Below, in pieces: positions 62,658 through 64,000 of a stretch of 64,000 nt of DNA. A model generated the notes under the pieces. That model did no database searches, had not been told where the DNA came from, and saw nothing but the letters and a program-made list of their open reading frames with translations. The stretch covers positions 186,001 through 250,000 of the forward strand of contig NZ_AJLE01000006.1 of the NCBI RefSeq assembly GCF_000296775.1, read 5' to 3'. Position numbers and translations under genes: made by a program. How positions within the stretch are numbered: the stretch's first letter is position 1; the number at the start of each line of letters is the position of its first letter. Source of the DNA: Sulfurovum sp. AR (GTDB lineage Bacteria; Campylobacterota; Campylobacteria; Campylobacterales; Sulfurovaceae).

Positions 62658-64000
62658 ATGTACTATATACTAAATGAAACAAATCAAATTATCGCTGCAG
62701 ATAAGAGTCTATTGGAATTATGCGGTTTATCGCATATAGATGAATTATCATTAAAAATTGCATTAGGCGATACAAGATTTGATTTATCCGAAACAGATAT
62801 CAAGATCACAACAGGTCAAGATGATACAATGTTTCCGGTCTCTAAAACTTCCCTTTCAAGTATGCTTGGTCGTATCACATTGGTTGAAATCCAAACAGAA
62901 GAGGAAAAAGCTGCTGAAGATGATCTATCGGTATTAACGCTTGATGATACTATAGAAAATATCGCACCTCTCGAAATAGAGGAAAGCAGTGAAGAAAAAG
63001 AAGTGGCTATCGATGACAACGAACTCTTTGATCTTGTCATGGAAGAGGAAACAGAAAGTATCACTCCTCTTGGTAGTCAAGATACAAGTAAAGAGGCGGA
63101 GCTTGCCATAGAGGATAACGAACTCTTTGACCTTGTTATGGAAGAGGAGACAGAGCGCAGTGTTGAAACGGTAGAAGCACCACTCGATATTATGACCGAA
63201 GATACAGAGATCCTTGACTTGGGCTTATCCGATAAAGAAGAGGAAGTAGCTAGTGAGAAAACTGTGTCAGAAGAGAGTGCTGAAATTCTTGTAGATATCG
63301 ATAAAGTGTGTCAACAGATCGGTATTTCTCATGAAGACTACGATACATTCCTCAATGAATATATCGATACGGCACTGGGACTTGAGCAGGATCTACAGAG
63401 TGAAGAGAGTACAAAACGTTCCAATGCTGTTGCAACACTTTCCCATCTTGGTGAGGTATTACAACTACCGGTTATCGGAGACATCATAGCCAAAATAGAT
63501 ACTGTACCTGCAGATGAGCTAAAAGCAACTGTAGAATCTTTTTACGCAACTCTCTCAAGAATCACTACAACACCAACTTCTCAAGCAGAACCTGAAATGA
63601 CACTCCTTGATACCCAAGAAGAAGATAAGATGGATCTTTTCGATGTAGAAGAAAAAGAAGTTGAACTAGAAGCGCCTATCAATGAAAAGGGATTTGGTAC
63701 GATTTCACTTGAAGGTATCAAACCTATTCACTTTGACTTTCAACTTGAAGAAGCTGCTAATGATCTCTCTTTACCGGTTGACCTTATTGAAGAATTTGTA
63801 CATGATTTTATCGAGCAATGTCATATTGAGACCAAAAATATGCTCAAAGCCTATGAAGAGGGCGATCTGGATGCCATTCAGAAAATAGGACATCTGCTTA
63901 AAGGTGCAGCAAGTAACCTTCGTATCAATCCACTCTCTGATACGCTCTATAAGATACAGTTTTGTGAAGACAGCAGTACTTTAGAAGCTTTGATCAAAGA
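62658..64000 (+). CDS. long acidic protein with Hpt domain, incomplete at window end
   Basis: An open frame of at least 447 codons starting at ATG 62658 and still open at the window edge. The start resembles a short PAS-like fold (YYILNETNQIIAADKSLLEL). A Glu/Asp-rich middle (about 85-190) holds two near-identical blocks, DNELFDLVMEEETE, at residues about 118-131 and 152-165. Two helical regions follow (about 215-295 and 370-445); the second carries QKIGHLLKGAASNLRI, an Hpt phosphotransfer site with the phospho-acceptor His. It probably relays phosphate in the system to which the upstream PAS protein belongs. The end of the gene is outside the window. Confidence 0.8.
   Translation, partial: MYYILNETNQIIAADKSLLELCGLSHIDELSLKIALGDTRFDLSETDIKITTGQDDTMFPVSKTSLSSMLGRITLVEIQTEEEKAAEDDLSVLTLDDTIENIAPLEIEESSEEKEVAIDDNELFDLVMEEETESITPLGSQDTSKEAELAIEDNELFDLVMEEETERSVETVEAPLDIMTEDTEILDLGLSDKEEEVASEKTVSEESAEILVDIDKVCQQIGISHEDYDTFLNEYIDTALGLEQDLQSEESTKRSNAVATLSHLGEVLQLPVIGDIIAKIDTVPADELKATVESFYATLSRITTTPTSQAEPEMTLLDTQEEDKMDLFDVEEKEVELEAPINEKGFGTISLEGIKPIHFDFQLEEAANDLSLPVDLIEEFVHDFIEQCHIETKNMLKAYEEGDLDAIQKIGHLLKGAASNLRINPLSDTLYKIQFCEDSSTLEALIK

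Overview
The window reads as a contiguous piece of a chromosome from a Campylobacterota bacterium, most likely Sulfurovum-like (inference from gene content; no search was run). Evidence: a stand-alone atpE whose product starts with a signal peptide, HemJ in place of HemG/HemY, Gram-negative envelope genes (LptD, an LptF/G permease, Omp85-like and porin proteins), grpE-dnaK without an adjacent hrcA, low G+C, and many strong TATAAT -10 boxes with weak -35 elements. No insertion sequence, prophage, CRISPR array or rRNA operon was seen. One tRNA gene (Leu, GAG) is present.

Layout. 0-9.6 kb: LptF/G permease, truA, a small cytochrome c, DUF2231, hemJ and a secreted EEP-fold hydrolase; then a very AT-rich orphan membrane gene flanked by three related inverted repeats; then DUF937, a CvfB-like protein, a porin remnant and dsbD. 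9.6-15.4 kb: a YyaL-type thioredoxin-domain protein and ApbE (frameshifted), facing an operon of porin, FMN-binding protein and two His-rich membrane proteins behind two Fur-box-like palindromes. 15.5-20.6 kb: a DUF1538 membrane protein with P-II-like and CBS partners, a two-component system, a small lipoprotein and chorismate mutase. 20.7-33.5 kb: Omp85-like barrel, dnaK/grpE, rpsO, an Rrf2 regulator, DHH phosphoesterase, recR, dnaJ, ferritin-like protein, ZIP transporter, HU, tRNA-Leu and atpE. 33.7-37.8 kb: an exosortase-family protein beside a beta-barrel protein and a 958-residue DUF11 surface protein with a sorting-signal-like C-terminus. 38-50 kb: pnp, phosphoribosyltransferase, mini J-protein, lptD, RDD protein, purD, a structured RNA (6S candidate), hemD, a CDF metal exporter, an orphan membrane protein and a c-di-GMP phosphodiesterase. 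50-64 kb: htpG, sixA, a transglutaminase-like protein, a lipoprotein with a four-times-repeated new domain, guaA, nhaD, nadB, an unlisted 48-residue lipoprotein, a DciA-like gene, uvrC (frameshifted), and a GEMM-I c-di-GMP riboswitch in front of a PAS protein and a long acidic Hpt protein that runs off the window end.

How genes work together. The strongest candidate new systems are (a) a probably iron-regulated porin/FMN-protein/putative di-heme membrane module facing its flavin transferase ApbE; (b) a DUF1538 transporter-like protein with P-II-like and CBS nucleotide-sensing partners; (c) an exosortase with what appears to be one dedicated adjacent substrate. Cross-cutting observations: five genes have a -10 box so close to the ATG that their mRNAs should be leaderless or nearly so; two genes (apbE, uvrC) carry single-base frameshifts near their 3' ends, which could be biological or assembly errors; and c-di-GMP appears twice, as the substrate of the EAL protein and as the ligand of the riboswitch.
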